Shown here: piece by piece, positions 37,311 to 48,840 of the stretch | Position numbering within the stretch: the first letter of the stretch is position 1 | Layout: every line of letters starts with the position of its first letter | Source: JBBQWZ01 sp038210135 | Lineage (GTDB): Bacteria; Acidobacteriota; Terriglobia; Bryobacterales; Bryobacteraceae | Direction: 5' to 3' | DNA: 64,000 nucleotides | NCBI GenBank assembly: GCA_038210135.1 | Contig: JBBQWZ010000020.1 | Span: 1-64,000, forward strand | Position numbers and translations under genes: made by a program | The notes under the pieces: model-generated | Databases searched by the model: none | What the model was told of the DNA's origin: nothing | What the model saw: only the letters and a program-made list of their open reading frames with translations

Positions 37311-37868
37311 TTAGTTCTTCTGCGGAGGCATCTCGTACAGATAGATGCGATGGCCGCGCGGGTCCGAAAGGTCCACCTTGGTAGGCTTCCAACCCGGAAT
37401 CGCGTAGTCGAAAGAAACCACGCGCGAACCCGGCTTCAGAAACTTCTCCAGTCGCGGGCGGAGCTTTTCGTTGGCGTGTGTAATCAGATATACGACGACC
37501 GTGTCGGCACCCGATAGATCGCATTCGAACAAATCGCCGCGCATGACTCTGGCGCTGTTCTGCAAGCCTAACTGCTCGATGCGCCGATTCGTCGATGCGA
37601 CCAGTTTGTCCGAAATCTCGATGCCGACCGCCTTCACCTGATACTTCTGCACCGCGGTAATCAACACCCGTCCGTCACCGGATCCCAAATCGAACAGAGT
37701 CTCACCGGCCTTCAGATGCGCCATCTCGAGCATGCGCTCCACCGCCGTCTGCGGCGAGGGAACGTACGGGGCCATGCGGTTACCATACTTTTCGTTGTGC
37801 GGAGTCTGCGCAAGGGCCGAACTTGCAGCAGTTGCCGCCAGAATTAAAACCAAAAGCCAATTGCGCAT
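37311..37868 (-). CDS. Methyltransferase-fold protein with signal peptide
   Basis: A 185-aa protein beginning 'MRNWLLVLILAATAASSALAQ', which reads as a signal peptide. The rest is a class I SAM-methyltransferase core: 'LFDLGSGDGRVLITAVQ' (SAM-binding glycine loop), 'AVGIEISDKLVASTNRR' (acidic loop residue), 'RVMRGDLFECDLSGADTV' and 'SRVVSFDYAIPGWKPTKV'. SAM is not expected outside the cytoplasm, so export conflicts with the usual activity. Either the N-terminus is a membrane anchor with the domain inside, or the fold has another role. It follows the 37882-39102 gene by 13 bp. Confidence 0.75.
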   Translation of the reverse strand: MRNWLLVLILAATAASSALAQTPHNEKYGNRMAPYVPSPQTAVERMLEMAHLKAGETLFDLGSGDGRVLITAVQKYQVKAVGIEISDKLVASTNRRIEQLGLQNSARVMRGDLFECDLSGADTVVVYLITHANEKLRPRLEKFLKPGSRVVSFDYAIPGWKPTKVDLSDPRGHRIYLYEMPPQKN

Positions 37869-37881
37869 AGTGACGACGAGA

Positions 37882-39102
37882 CTATTTGTCGGCCGCCGGA
37901 GCGGCAGCCATTTCTCTTCCTTGCTTGGATTTTACTATACGTCCAACCATCTCGCTGATCGCGAACCAGAGATCGCGCGGACGGCTGATCGTGTACTCGG
38001 TGCCCTTGAAGAACCGCACGGCGTGGCCGATCGAATCACGCCACGGCGTCGCTTGCGGGTTCAAGTTGTAGTTCATGTAAAACACCGGGTAGTCGATTTC
38101 GGAGACCTGTTTTAGGTTGCCCGACGAGATGTTCTCCTCGAGCAGCGCCTTCGGACCCGCGAACACCAAGGCGTCCGGATGATCATCACCAGCCATCTCA
38201 TTCATGATCAGGCCGGTTAGGAACTCGGTGTCGCCATGCTTCTGGTTTAACTTACGCGCGTCGACCGTCCCAGGTTTCGCTTCTTGTAGCGCTTCGCCCA
38301 AAGCGGGGAAATCTATTTTGTCCGCACTCATTTGTCGGTAGAGGACCTTCTGCTCATGAACGCTGAAGGCAACCAGCGAAAATTTCGTGATTCGGGGGTC
38401 ACGGTAGATGCCGCGCAGGATCGAAACCAGCGCCGACGTGTCGACCGGCCGCATCGCTGCCAGGCGCGGATTTTGTGGCGTGTAATTGAGCAGAACCTTA
38501 ACGCTCAAAGGGCGCTCGTGGCGGATCCGTGCCACCGGAGGATCCTCCATAAAACTCTCCGTTTCAATCTTTTGGACGACGCCCGCGCCGATCGCTAACT
38601 GCATTTTCCGGTCCTTATTGGGCAGCGTCGCTTCGACGTCCCAATAAGACGAGCACACCCGCTCCGAGCGGTCGCGCATCAGCCAATCCACGTGATACGA
38701 ACCCTCGCCGATATCGAAGGCGCCCTGCAGCATCGCTTCGCCGCGCGAATCTTCCTCGATCGCCGGAACACGAATACGTTGTACGAAATATAGGGGTTGA
38801 TCCTTATGGACGTCAGGCAGAACACGGAAGAGAATCGTTAGCATGTTCTCACCGCCGGCTAAATCCTTTAAGGGCAAGCTGACGTCGTAGCCCGCATGGA
38901 ATCGCAAATCGAAGCCGACTTGCGCATTCTTCGCAGGGGTAACGGTACAGGGTAAATCCTTACGAGGTTCACCCGCCTCGAGGACCGCCATATCGCTATT
39001 GATCATCCGCACACCGGCGGCCGGACCCATAGGCAGTTGTGCGCGCGCCGTCGAAAAAACGAAGGCAAGCACCAAAATCGTGAATCCGCAGAGGCGCAGC
39101 AT
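37882..39102 (-). CDS. Hypothetical exported protein (acidobacterial type)
   Basis: About 406 aa from the ATG at 39102 ('MLRLCGFTILVLAFVFSTAR', signal peptide), chosen because the upstream extension reads as untranslated leader. The first part ('DVSLPLKDLAGGENMLTILF') looks like a beta-rich domain. The second part ('GDTEFLTGLIMNEMAGDDHP', 'PDALVFAGPKALLEE') resembles a von Willebrand-type or Rossmann alpha/beta fold seen in other Acidobacteria exported proteins. I cannot assign a function. It is the first gene of a pair with the methyltransferase-fold protein. Confidence 0.72.
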   Translation of the reverse strand: MLRLCGFTILVLAFVFSTARAQLPMGPAAGVRMINSDMAVLEAGEPRKDLPCTVTPAKNAQVGFDLRFHAGYDVSLPLKDLAGGENMLTILFRVLPDVHKDQPLYFVQRIRVPAIEEDSRGEAMLQGAFDIGEGSYHVDWLMRDRSERVCSSYWDVEATLPNKDRKMQLAIGAGVVQKIETESFMEDPPVARIRHERPLSVKVLLNYTPQNPRLAAMRPVDTSALVSILRGIYRDPRITKFSLVAFSVHEQKVLYRQMSADKIDFPALGEALQEAKPGTVDARKLNQKHGDTEFLTGLIMNEMAGDDHPDALVFAGPKALLEENISSGNLKQVSEIDYPVFYMNYNLNPQATPWRDSIGHAVRFFKGTEYTISRPRDLWFAISEMVGRIVKSKQGREMAAAPAADK

Positions 39103-39358
39103 CTCTGGAACCCAACCTTTCTGATCGTGCCGGGGGGACGCTCCCCGGTCCTTCTTCCAACATCGGAAGAAAGCGTATTTCGTATTATGGATCAAATACA
39201 GAATTCCGCAAGGACCACGTAACAGAAGAGCAGAGAACCCGAGAAGGTATTTCGCGATCGTACCTGGATCGCTGAATGGCCCCACGAAGCGGTGGGTGTC
39301 GGTCGATCTAACGGAATTCGCCACCGAAGCTGCAAATCCGCGCCGGAACGTGATATTC

Positions 39359-40875
<1,517 letters not shown>

Positions 40876-40879
<4 letters not shown>

Positions 40880-41355
40880 GTCCGAGGCTCCTCAAACTCT
40901 GTTCTCATCGCATTAACGAAGGCGTCCAAGATTCGTTTAGCGCGCCTCGCCTCTTCCTCCTTGCCTTCTGTTGCCGCTATGAAAGCGGTGCAGAAGGCCT
41001 GCACATGGGCCGCAGATTCGTCGCCTTCAAAATTCAAGAGCAAGTACCCGTATTTCTGAGATTTGACGGTAACAGTGCCCATGCTCGCGGCTCTTAGGTC
41101 CTGCAAACTCAGTTCGCTTGCAAGATCGTTGACAAAGTCCCAAGAAAACTCAAAGAGGCCTTCATCGTGAGCCAAGCGCGATAACTGAACCAGAGCTTTC
41201 CCGCTTGGAGGCCTTGATGTTTCCCACCTCGCTACGGTGGTTATCGAAGCTCCTAGCATTACTGCGAACTGCTGCTGGTTGTAGCCTAGAGCCGCCCTCA
41301 AAGCAACCACTCGCTCAGAAACAGGTGTGCGCTTTCGGGTAGTCGGTCGAGCCAT
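40876..41355 (-). CDS. XRE-family transcriptional regulator of the island
   Basis: A 159-aa protein. Residues about 12-66 form a helix-turn-helix ('ALGYNQQQFAVMLGASITTV', 'ARWETSRPPSGKAL'). The C-terminal about 90 residues are a helical domain I cannot name. It is followed in the same transcript by the integrase (ATGA overlap) and is divergent from the 79-aa / ITPase pair, with an inverted repeat in the 45-bp gap. It probably controls integrase and the divergent pair. Confidence 0.85.
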
Positions 41356-41365
41356 TATTTCCTTC

Positions 41366-41405
41366 TTGACATAACCAGACGGATATAAGTAGCATCGGTT
41401 ATGTC
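41366..41405. promoter_or_regulatory. Divergent regulatory region with 9-bp inverted repeat (candidate XRE operator)
   Basis: GACATAACC (41368-41376) and GGTTATGTC (41397-41405) are perfect 9-bp arms separated by 20 bp. They span most of the gap between the XRE gene and the divergent 41401 gene; the right arm includes that gene's ATG. A TTGACA hexamer lies at 41366-41371, but no well-spaced -10 follows. The arrangement suits autoregulated, mutually exclusive transcription in the manner of phage repressor switches. Binding is inferred, not shown. Confidence 0.6.
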
Positions 41406-41640
41406 CACATGGGCATTATCGAGCAACGGAGATCAAACCCCGTACTTGTTTAGGCAGGTCAAAGAGCGGTTCGCGAGACTTCCGAACACCAGCAGCGGGC
41501 GGCGCGCGTATATTGTTGTTCAAGATCCATCGCAATTTGAGCGGCGACTGTTTCAAGAGCGCAATATTGAAGTCATATCCATCGGTGGCAGAGGCCGAAC
41601 AGAAGCTGTAGCGGCGTTGCTTAATGATATTCGGAGCTGA
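41401..41640 (+). CDS. 79-aa hypothetical protein, first gene of the island's divergent pair
   Basis: A 79-aa soluble protein without recognisable domain ('GDQTPYLFRQVKERFARLPN', 'FERRLFQERNIEVISIGGRG'). Its ATG lies inside the right arm of the inverted repeat, so its leader is nearly absent. The stop is 2 bp before the ITPase-like gene, so the two are probably translated together. The alpha/beta pattern suggests a small folded protein. What it does is unknown; a partner of the ITPase-like protein is the simplest guess. Confidence 0.55.
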   Translation: MSTWALSSNGDQTPYLFRQVKERFARLPNTSSGRRAYIVVQDPSQFERRLFQERNIEVISIGGRGRTEAVAALLNDIRS

Positions 41641-41642
41641 CC

Positions 41643-42299
41643 ATGACCACAAAGAACAGAATCGGGATCGTGTACGTCACCAGCAGCAAGTTTAAGAAGG
41701 AAGAGAACGAGACCTTCCTTCGGGAGTGCTCGCTAACAAACGGAGCACGCATCGACGACGTCTTCGATTTCGATATCCGACCAGTCCCGATTCAGGAAAT
41801 CCTCAATGTCGACCTGTCAGTGATGGTCTCCGCGGAGGTTGTCTCCGCCTACAGCCAACTGAAGGTGCCGTGCATCGTCGAGCATGCGGGGCTGATCTTT
41901 TCTGAGTATGCGGACCGGTCCTATCCGGGTGGGCTCACCAAACCGATGTGGGACACGCTAAGGGACGGCTTCGTAAAGGAGACCGGATCCGCCGGGCGAA
42001 GCGCCGTGGCGCGAGCTGTCATCGCTTACTGCGACGGGAAGCAGGTCAGAACTTTCGTAGGCGAGCGGACTGGAAAGATCGCTGATCGGCCACGGGACCG
42101 CCGCGAATTCTACTGGGACACGATTTTCATACCCGAGGATGATTCAGGGCGCAGCCAAGGCCGCACTTGTGCGGAAATCGTCGAGAGCCCAGATCTGGGG
42201 TTGGCTTATAAGATGCGGGAGCTGTCTCAGTCATCGGCGGCCATGAAAAGCTTCTTAGAGTTCCGCCTGAAGACGGGAGACCCCGAACTCTGGCGTTAA
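41643..42299 (+). CDS. HAM1/RdgB-like non-canonical NTP pyrophosphatase (ITPase family)
   Basis: A 218-aa protein with the ITPase fold pattern. The N-terminal 'IVYVTSSKFKKEENETFL' replaces the usual ATGNxxKxxE loop. The 'VEHAGLIFSEYADRSYPGGL' region corresponds to the catalytic EDSGL-PG segment (Asp is His here), and 'GERTGKIADRPRD...FYWDTIFIP' to the GxxxGxI...FGYDPxF motif. It is divergent from the housekeeping RdgB, consistent with a specialised nucleotide substrate. Its place beside the integrase and XRE gene suggests a defence or element-maintenance role, which is inference. Confidence 0.72.
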   Translation: MTTKNRIGIVYVTSSKFKKEENETFLRECSLTNGARIDDVFDFDIRPVPIQEILNVDLSVMVSAEVVSAYSQLKVPCIVEHAGLIFSEYADRSYPGGLTKPMWDTLRDGFVKETGSAGRSAVARAVIAYCDGKQVRTFVGERTGKIADRPRDRREFYWDTIFIPEDDSGRSQGRTCAEIVESPDLGLAYKMRELSQSSAAMKSFLEFRLKTGDPELWR

Positions 42300-42527
42300 G
42301 TGGGTTCTTCGCGCCACAACTGGCTTCCCAGCGGTACGACATCATCGAGTACCTGAAGCAGAAGGTAGATAAAACTAGCGGGTCTTTTTTGCGTCATGCA
42401 GCAGTCGTCGGCATTTGATTGCTGTTATCGGCATTACCGATCCCCCGAGTGAGTCTCTACCTACTGTGGTTTCGCCGGCGAATGTTATATAGTCTCCTTT
42501 ACTCGCCGACGAGAAAAGGGGTCCACG

Positions 42528-45500
42528 ATGAACCTGCCTTCTTTCCGCATCCGCATTGTGACGATTGCCTTCCTGCTGGTGGCGGCGCTTAGCCTGCACG
42601 CGCAATCCATCACCGCTTCGCTGGCCGGGACTTTGCGAGATCCAACGGGCGCGGTTGTGCCCCAGGCGGCTGTTCGGGTCGTCAACACGGAAACTCGCGT
42701 CAGCCGGGTGTTCACCACGGACAACAGGGGCCAGTATCTTGCTCCCTCGCTGCCCGTCGGCACGTACGACATTCGCGTGGAAGCGGCCGGTTTCAAAGCT
42801 GCACAGAGCGCAGGAATCGTTCTGGATGTCGCGCAGGCGATGAGGCTGGACTTTACGCTCGAGGTGGGATCGGTCGCCGAAACGCTGGAGGTTCATGGGA
42901 CGACTCCGTTGTTGCGAAACGGCGATGCCGCGCTCGACCTGGTCGTCGACAGCCGCAATATTCAGAATCTGCCGCTCAATTCGCGGGTCACGTACAACCT
43001 GGTCCTGCTCGCGCCGGGCGTGCATGGCAGCGTCGGAACGGGCTATAACAGCGTGAATATTTCGGTAAACGGGGGCCGCCCCGGGAGCAATGAAATCCTA
43101 CTGGATGGGATTCCGTCTTCCCCGCCCGAGGTCAACTACGTCCAATCTTTCACGGCGTTTCCTCCGGTCGACGCGGTGCAGGAATTCAAGGTTCTGACCT
43201 CCGGGTATTCCGCCGAATTTGGACACAGCGGCGGCGGCATCATTAACCTGGTCTATAAATCCGGCACCAACACACTGCACGGGAGCCTGTTCGAATTTCT
43301 TCGCAACTCGGTACTCGATGCGGTAGTGGGCTACTTAGTAGCCCACTACCCTCGATGCAAACGATTTCTTTTCGAATGCGAACAACATTCCGCTGGGAAG
43401 TTTCAAGCGCAACCAGTTTGGCGGGAGTGTAGGTGGTCCGGTGTTTCTGCCGAAGCTTTACAACGGCAAGAACAAGACATTCTTCTTCGCGGATTACGAG
43501 GGCTTACGCCAGCGTTCGGCGGCTCCGGCGACCTTTACGGTGCCGTCCGTGCAGCAGAAGGCCGGGGATTTTTCGCAGACGCGGAACGCTGCCGGCGCGC
43601 TGGTGGTGATCTACGATCCGACTACGACGGTGGCTTCGGGAGCCAACTTCGTGCGTTCTCCTTTCCCCCAGAACAGGATTCCGCTCAATAAAATCGATAA
43701 AGTCGGGGCGAATGTCGCCAAGTATTATCCCGATCCCAACCGGCCGGGCGACGCGAACACGTTGACCAACAACTATTCCGGAAGCGCGTCGAGCCCGCAG
43801 GACATCGACAGCTACGACTTGAAGGTCGACGAGAACCTGAACGACAAGAACCGGTTCTTCGTGCGGTACTCGCATCGCAAGCTTCTTTCGGTTTCGTCTT
43901 CCATCTTTCCCTCGGCCATTCGTATTGCCGATGGCGGAACCACCGCGCCGCAGACCTCAAACAATGGCGCCGCCAATTACACGTGGACGGCGAGCCCGAC
44001 GTTTCTGATGGACTTCCGCGCAGGCTTCGGCCGGACGCTGCTGGGCTTTGTTCCGATCAGTTCGGGCTTCGATCCGACGAGCTTGGGTTTCCCTTCGTAT
44101 CTGGCGAAGCAGGCCGACGCGTTGATGTTCCCGGGATTCCTGCCGACCGGGTATCGATCGCTCGGAAACTTCAATCCGGATTTCCGGCGCAATTCGTTTG
44201 AGAGCATCAACGGGAGTATCAATAACACGAAGGCGTTCCAGAAACACGCAATCAAATTTGGCTTTGACGATCGCCTGCTTCTGGTGAACGATCACGAGAT
44301 CAGCCAGGGTTCCGGCGCGTTCTCGTTCACGCGGGCACCCACGCAGGGCCCGAATCCGAACGCCGCGACGAGTACGGGCGGCGACGGATTTGCGTCGCTG
44401 CTGATCGGCGTGGGCAATTCCGGAAATATTATCAACGGCTTCAAAGATGTGGCGTCGCGGAGCAGCTACTACGCGTGGTATATCGGGGACGACTGGAAAG
44501 TATCTTCGCGGCTGACGCTGAATATCGGTGTCCGCTACGACATCCAAACGCCCCGCACCGAACGCTACAACCGCATGAACTACTTCGATCCGAACGTGGC
44601 TTCGCCGCTGGCGGGTCCGGCTGGGTTGCCTAATTTGAAGGCGGCCTGGTTTTCGTTGGCGTAGGCGGGAACAGCGCCAGCCAGTTCGATCTGCAAACCA
44701 ACAATATTGCTCCTCGCTTTGGCTTCGCGTATCAGGCGTCGAAGCACATGGTCGTGCGCGGAGGCTACGGAATCTTCTACGCGCCCGCGCTGACGTCGGC
44801 GGGAGGCACGGTTGGCAATTTTGGATTCCGCGCGGACACTCCGTATGTGGGCCTGGCGGCCGACCTGACGCCGTTGTCGTATCTGAGCAATCCATTCCCG
44901 AACGGATTCACGGCGGCGGTGGGAAGCTCGAAGGGTTTGTTGAGTTCGATCGGAACCGCGATCAATGCACCGCTGCGAGCGACGAAGGTTCCCTACACCG
45001 AGAACTGGAATCTGAATATCCAATACGAACTTCCTGGCGGCATCCTGCTCGACGCGGGGTACGTTGCCAATCGCGGACTCCAACTGAATGAGTCCGGCGA
45101 AGGAACCTTCAACCTCAACCAGTTGACGACCGCTCAGCTGGCGTTAGGAAACAAGCTGCAAGCGAGCGTTCTGAATCCATTCTCGGGACTCATTACAGTC
45201 GGAACGTTGGCCACCAAAAACATTCAGGCGGGAATGTTACTGACGCCGTTTCCGCAGTATCCTTCGGTGTTTCCGTTGTATCTGAACGGATCGTCCTCGA
45301 GCTATCACTCCTTTCAACTCAAAGGCGAGCGCCGTTTCAGCAAGGGAATGAGTGCGTTGATGACCTACACGTTTGCAAAGGCGATCGACGATTACTCGAT
45401 CATTGCCAATGCGGGCCGAAACGCCGCTATTCAGAACGTGTACGACCGGTATTCGGAGCGCTCGGTCTCGCCGAACGATATTTCGCAGAGCCTGCTGCTG

Positions 45501-46031
45501 ACCTCGATCTATGAGCTTCCGATCGGTCGCGGCCACTGGGTCGGCAAGAACTGGAATCACGTGACGAATTTCCTGATCGGCGGGTGGCAGGTGAACGGGA
45601 TTCTAACTCTGCAGACCGGCTTCCCTCTCGCCCTCAGCACGCAAAACACTTCAAACGCGGGCGGCGCCGTGCTGCGTCCGAATACCAACGGCAAGTCCGC
45701 GGCATTGCCCGGCACGACGGAGGAGAGGCTGAGCCGCTACTTCGACACCTCGGTGTTCACGCAGCCCGATCCGTTTACGTTCGGCAATGTCGGCCGTACG
45801 CTGGGCGATCTTCGCGGCCCGGGAATCCATAACGTGGATTTCTCGGCGTTCAAGAATTTCCGGATTAAGGAGCGGGCCAACCTGCAGTTCCGCGGCGAAT
45901 TCTTCAATCTTACGAACACGCCGACGTTCAACCTGCCGGATCAGGTGAGAAGCAACTCGACGTTCGGCCGCATAACGAGTACAGCGGCGTCGCCGCGCCA
46001 GGTTCAATTCGCGCTGAAGCTGCTGTTTTAG
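42528..46031 (+). pseudogene. Oar-like TonB-dependent receptor, two frameshifts
   Basis: A Cna-B/carboxypeptidase-regulatory domain ('SITASLAGTLRDPTGAVVPQ', residues about 27-110) follows a signal peptide, then a plug ('NISVNGGRPGSNEILLDGIP') and a large beta-barrel ending 'RQVQFALKLLF', as in outer-membrane Oar-type receptors of Acidobacteria. The reading frame breaks twice. A 37-bp insertion at 43322-43358 shifts the frame after 'SLFEFLRNSVLDA'. A missing G near 44640 breaks it again before 'GLVFVGVGGN'. The middle part is coded in a third frame. A good ribosome-binding site (AAAAGGGG) precedes the ATG. The protein cannot be made as one chain. Confidence 0.85.
43314..43358. repeat. 29-bp perfect palindrome flanked by 8-bp direct repeat, inserted in the receptor gene
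   Basis: CTCGATGC at 43314-43321 is repeated at 43351-43358. Between them 43322-43350 is a 29-bp palindrome: arms GGTAGTGGGCTACT and AGTAGCCCACTACC with a single T in the middle. Removing 37 bp (one copy plus the palindrome) restores the receptor frame exactly and gives a normal family sequence ('DANDFFSNANNIPLGSFKRN'). Confidence 0.88.
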
Positions 46032-46074
46032 GCGATCCGCGGCCGCAAAACCGCACTTAGTGGATGCCGCGCAC

Positions 46075-46340
46075 TCATTGGATGTCAACGGTTAACGGAT
46101 TCGACGCAATTCCATCAACGACAAGCCGGACACTCTCGATGCGAGTCCCTTTGATCGCTGGACTCACCCGGACCTGAACCTGGTCCAGGCCCGGGAAATT
46201 GACATCACTCGGACCCGCATACTCGACCGGCAGGCTGACCCCGCCCGCTTCCACGGAAACCTTGTCGAGCGCCGTGCGATGGCGAATGCCAGTCCCCGCC
46301 AGGACCAGCGTCACCGGCCAATCGTCCAGCACCAAAGTCG
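46075..46340 (-). pseudogene. C-terminal fragment of a Solibacter-type (TIGR03437) protein
   Basis: The minus strand codes for 'LVLAGTGIRHRTALDKVSVE', then 'NFPGLDQVQVRVSPAIKGTR' and 'LVVDGIASNPLTVDIQ' followed by a stop. These match the final strands of the TIGR03437-type domain seen in full at 13883-15214. Upstream of about 46340 the frame is open but the sequence no longer resembles the family, so the N-terminal part has been lost. It lies back-to-back with the end of the receptor pseudogene. Confidence 0.65.
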
Positions 46341-47540
46341 AGCCGAGCGACTGCACCGTCTGGCGCCCGGTCGGCTTCCTCCTTCCTGAAACCACTCGTG
46401 AGAGGCAAAGCCAGGTTTCTCTGCCGCCCGAGGTGGAGCATCGGGCGGAGCACATCAAACCTCGTTTTCGTAGGCATGCCCGCCACCCGCCCCCCGCGGG
46501 GAGGCGCGTTTTCCAGGACAATCGCAAAAGCGAATGGTAGAGTGCCTGGAGCCTTGTTGGCCGCAGAACGATTTGCTCCCAGCCGCTCCGTGGACGCGCC
46601 GAGCGATGGCCATAGGCCCGCGAGTTGTCGCGGCGCGCCGCATGTACGCCGTCGCCAGCAACCCGGCGATCTCTCGAATGGCTTCGTCAATCGATGATTG
46701 CGATCACCTCCCGACGTGGAGGCAGCCTCGCAACGGACGCTGTGAATGCGGGCAAAAGCGACAGCGCGGGCGCGGAAGTGGGTCGCAGACAAGGTCTCCA
46801 AGCAAAGCCATGAGGGTTCTGATCCAGGAACTCGGTCGGCGTACCAGGTCGCCGAATCGGATAATGGCACTCGCAATTAGGCTGGTAGGGCAGCGGAGTT
46901 GTACACAAACAACTGTTGTTCATTCAATTTTGATTCCAATTCCGTTGACTGCCCGAATGCGGTATTCCTAAGGGGGCGGCTTTACTTGCACATTGCACCC
47001 GCAAACCTGCGGCCGGCCTAGATTTTATATTCAATGGGTTAGAGAGCCCAAACTTGGGATTTTTGAAGGGCAATACGAGCCATGATAGGTCGTCTGGACC
47101 CGAATCCTACAATCCGCAACGATCACCAAGTCTGCTGATCAGTTGTTTCCTTGATTTAACATCCGTCAGTTTCAAACAAAATGACGCGCGGTGTAGCGTT
47201 CTCCCGCGACAGCGGAGGTGACGAAGAGGATGACCGAACCAACGATTGAGTATCGTGAACGGTAGTCCGTTAATCGACGTTTTCGATTTGTCTCACTGAA
47301 GAATTCTCGCCGAACGAAGACACTCGGCGAGGTTCCATTTTGCGCTTCGAAGTATCAGCACGCGAATTTACCAAGCTCTTCGACAACTCAATCGAAGGTC
47401 TACCCTAGTCACGGCACTTACGGTTCCTACCGAATCCACTGTACTTCTGCCGATCCTCTTCCTTTTTTCGACGTCAATCTAACCTCTTTACGGGATGTTC
47501 CAGGTTTTGAGAATTGGGCAGAATATCGACGGGAGGTTCG
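46341..47540. other. 1.2-kb stretch without recognisable genes
   Basis: Several open frames of 60-220 codons exist on both strands, but all are rich in Arg, Ser, Pro and Cys and overlap each other, so I treat them as chance. The last part (about 46900-47500) is AT-richer and may hold promoters of the PRC-barrel gene. No tRNA, repeat array or IS end was recognised. It is probably scar tissue of the island. Confidence 0.5.
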
Positions 47541-48047
47541 ATGCTCAGCTTGAAAGATATGGTGGGTTCCCCGATCGCGGCTCAGGACGGTACAGCCGGC
47601 AAAGTGAAAGACGTCATTTTTGACTCGGCCACCTGGCGGATTGTCGGCTTCGTGGCGGAAGACGGTTCCTGGTTTCATCGACAACAGATCCTCGTGTCGC
47701 CAGCCATTCTCGCACCGTCGAACTGGCCGAATCACGCCCTCATCAGTTCGACCACTAAGGTCGAGACCTGGCGAACGCGCGCGAGCGAAGATGCGCCGAC
47801 TCGCGGCGAGACTGCTGAATTTCGGAGTTTTCGGCGACTGCGAGGGCAGCGTGTGCTCGCGTCAAGTTCAGAACTCGGCCGCCTTCAGGACCTCATGGTC
47901 GATCCGGAGAACTGGCGCGTCCGATTCCTGATGATAAAGGTTCGATCTTTTGGCGGTTACAAGTTGATGATCTGCGCGAATCGAACGTTGGTAGAGTCGC
48001 CGGGGAAGGGGTGCGTGCGGCTTGGCGATCCCATTCCCGCTGGGTAA
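47541..48047 (+). CDS. PRC-barrel domain protein (two barrels)
   Basis: About 168 aa from the ATG at 47541, preceded by GGGAGG. Residues about 1-75 ('LSLKDMVGSPIAAQDGTAGK', 'DVIFDSATWRIVGFVAEDG') and about 95-165 ('QRVLASSSELGRLQDLMVDP', 'NWRVRFLMIKVRSFGGYK') are two PRC-barrel-like units, each with the 'DxxWRVRFLxV' beta pattern. Such proteins are common in soil bacteria near stress and ion genes; no catalytic role. The next gene is a Pal-like lipoprotein, 171 bp away. Confidence 0.8.
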   Translation: MLSLKDMVGSPIAAQDGTAGKVKDVIFDSATWRIVGFVAEDGSWFHRQQILVSPAILAPSNWPNHALISSTTKVETWRTRASEDAPTRGETAEFRSFRRLRGQRVLASSSELGRLQDLMVDPENWRVRFLMIKVRSFGGYKLMICANRTLVESPGKGCVRLGDPIPAG

Positions 48048-48218
48048 CCACGAAACGACTTCATTGCCAAGCGGTCCGGGGCATCGCCGACTCTACTAGT
48101 CCCTTAACGGTATGGTTTCTCTACCCGTGTCGGGTTTTGATGTAGGTAGGTCAGGAAATCAGCCTTGGTGGCCTGTCCGTGAAGGCTGTCGGCCAAGAAA
48201 AGGGATGGAGACTCAGAA

Positions 48219-48812
48219 ATGAAACGAGTAAGTTTGATGGTGTTGGTAATGGCTGCCACCCTATCCGTTAGCGCATGCCACAAAGCAACGCCAGTCGCGA
48301 AGGCCTCGCCCGCTACACCGGCACCGGCGCCCCCGGCTTCGGCGTCACGTTCGACAACGGCGCAGCAGCGGTCATCGACGTCGAACTCCGCCGCCGCTCG
48401 GGAAACGCCGAGCCCTCGGCGAACAACAATGACACCCGAGGAGCGCGCCACCTTAACCCAGCGGCTGGCGAAACTGGACGACGCTCTCTTTGATTACGAC
48501 AAAGCGACGATCCGCAATGACGCCGTGAATGCTTTGCGCGTGGACGTAGATGTAATACGCGGGATTCTGGCAAGCTATCCGAGCCAGAAGCTTCGTATTG
48601 AAGGTTACGCCGACGAACGGGGATCGGCTGAATATAATTTTGGCCTTGCCGACAGGCGGGCAACGGCAAGCAAGGAATTCCTCAACACAATGGGCATTCC
48701 CAACGCGCAGCTGACAGTCATCAGCTATGGCAAGGAGAGGCCGGTTTGCACCACCGCGACCGAAGATTGTTGGCAGAAAAACCGTCGCGCGCATATTACT
48801 GCCGCCGACTAA
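48219..48812 (+). CDS. Pal/OmpA-like peptidoglycan-associated lipoprotein
   Basis: A 197-aa lipoprotein with the lipobox 'LSVSAC' (Cys20), a long Ala/Pro/Ser-rich linker and an OmpA-C peptidoglycan-binding domain ('LRIEGYADERGSAEYNFGLA', 'NAQLTVISYGKERPVC', 'NRRAHI'). The Asp and Arg that clasp diaminopimelate are present ('YADERGS', 'ADRRA'). It would tether the outer membrane to the wall. The chromosome probably has its own pal with tol genes, so this looks like a second, island-borne copy. Confidence 0.88.
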   Translation: MKRVSLMVLVMAATLSVSACHKATPVAKASPATPAPAPPASASRSTTAQQRSSTSNSAAARETPSPRRTTMTPEERATLTQRLAKLDDALFDYDKATIRNDAVNALRVDVDVIRGILASYPSQKLRIEGYADERGSAEYNFGLADRRATASKEFLNTMGIPNAQLTVISYGKERPVCTTATEDCWQKNRRAHITAAD

Positions 48813-48840
48813 AAGCAACTGAAACGGGAGAGTTGAAACG

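Noticed and set aside
46534..46971. 145-aa ORF in the 1.2-kb gap
   Set aside because: No motif, Arg/Ser-rich, overlapped by equally long frames on the other strand.
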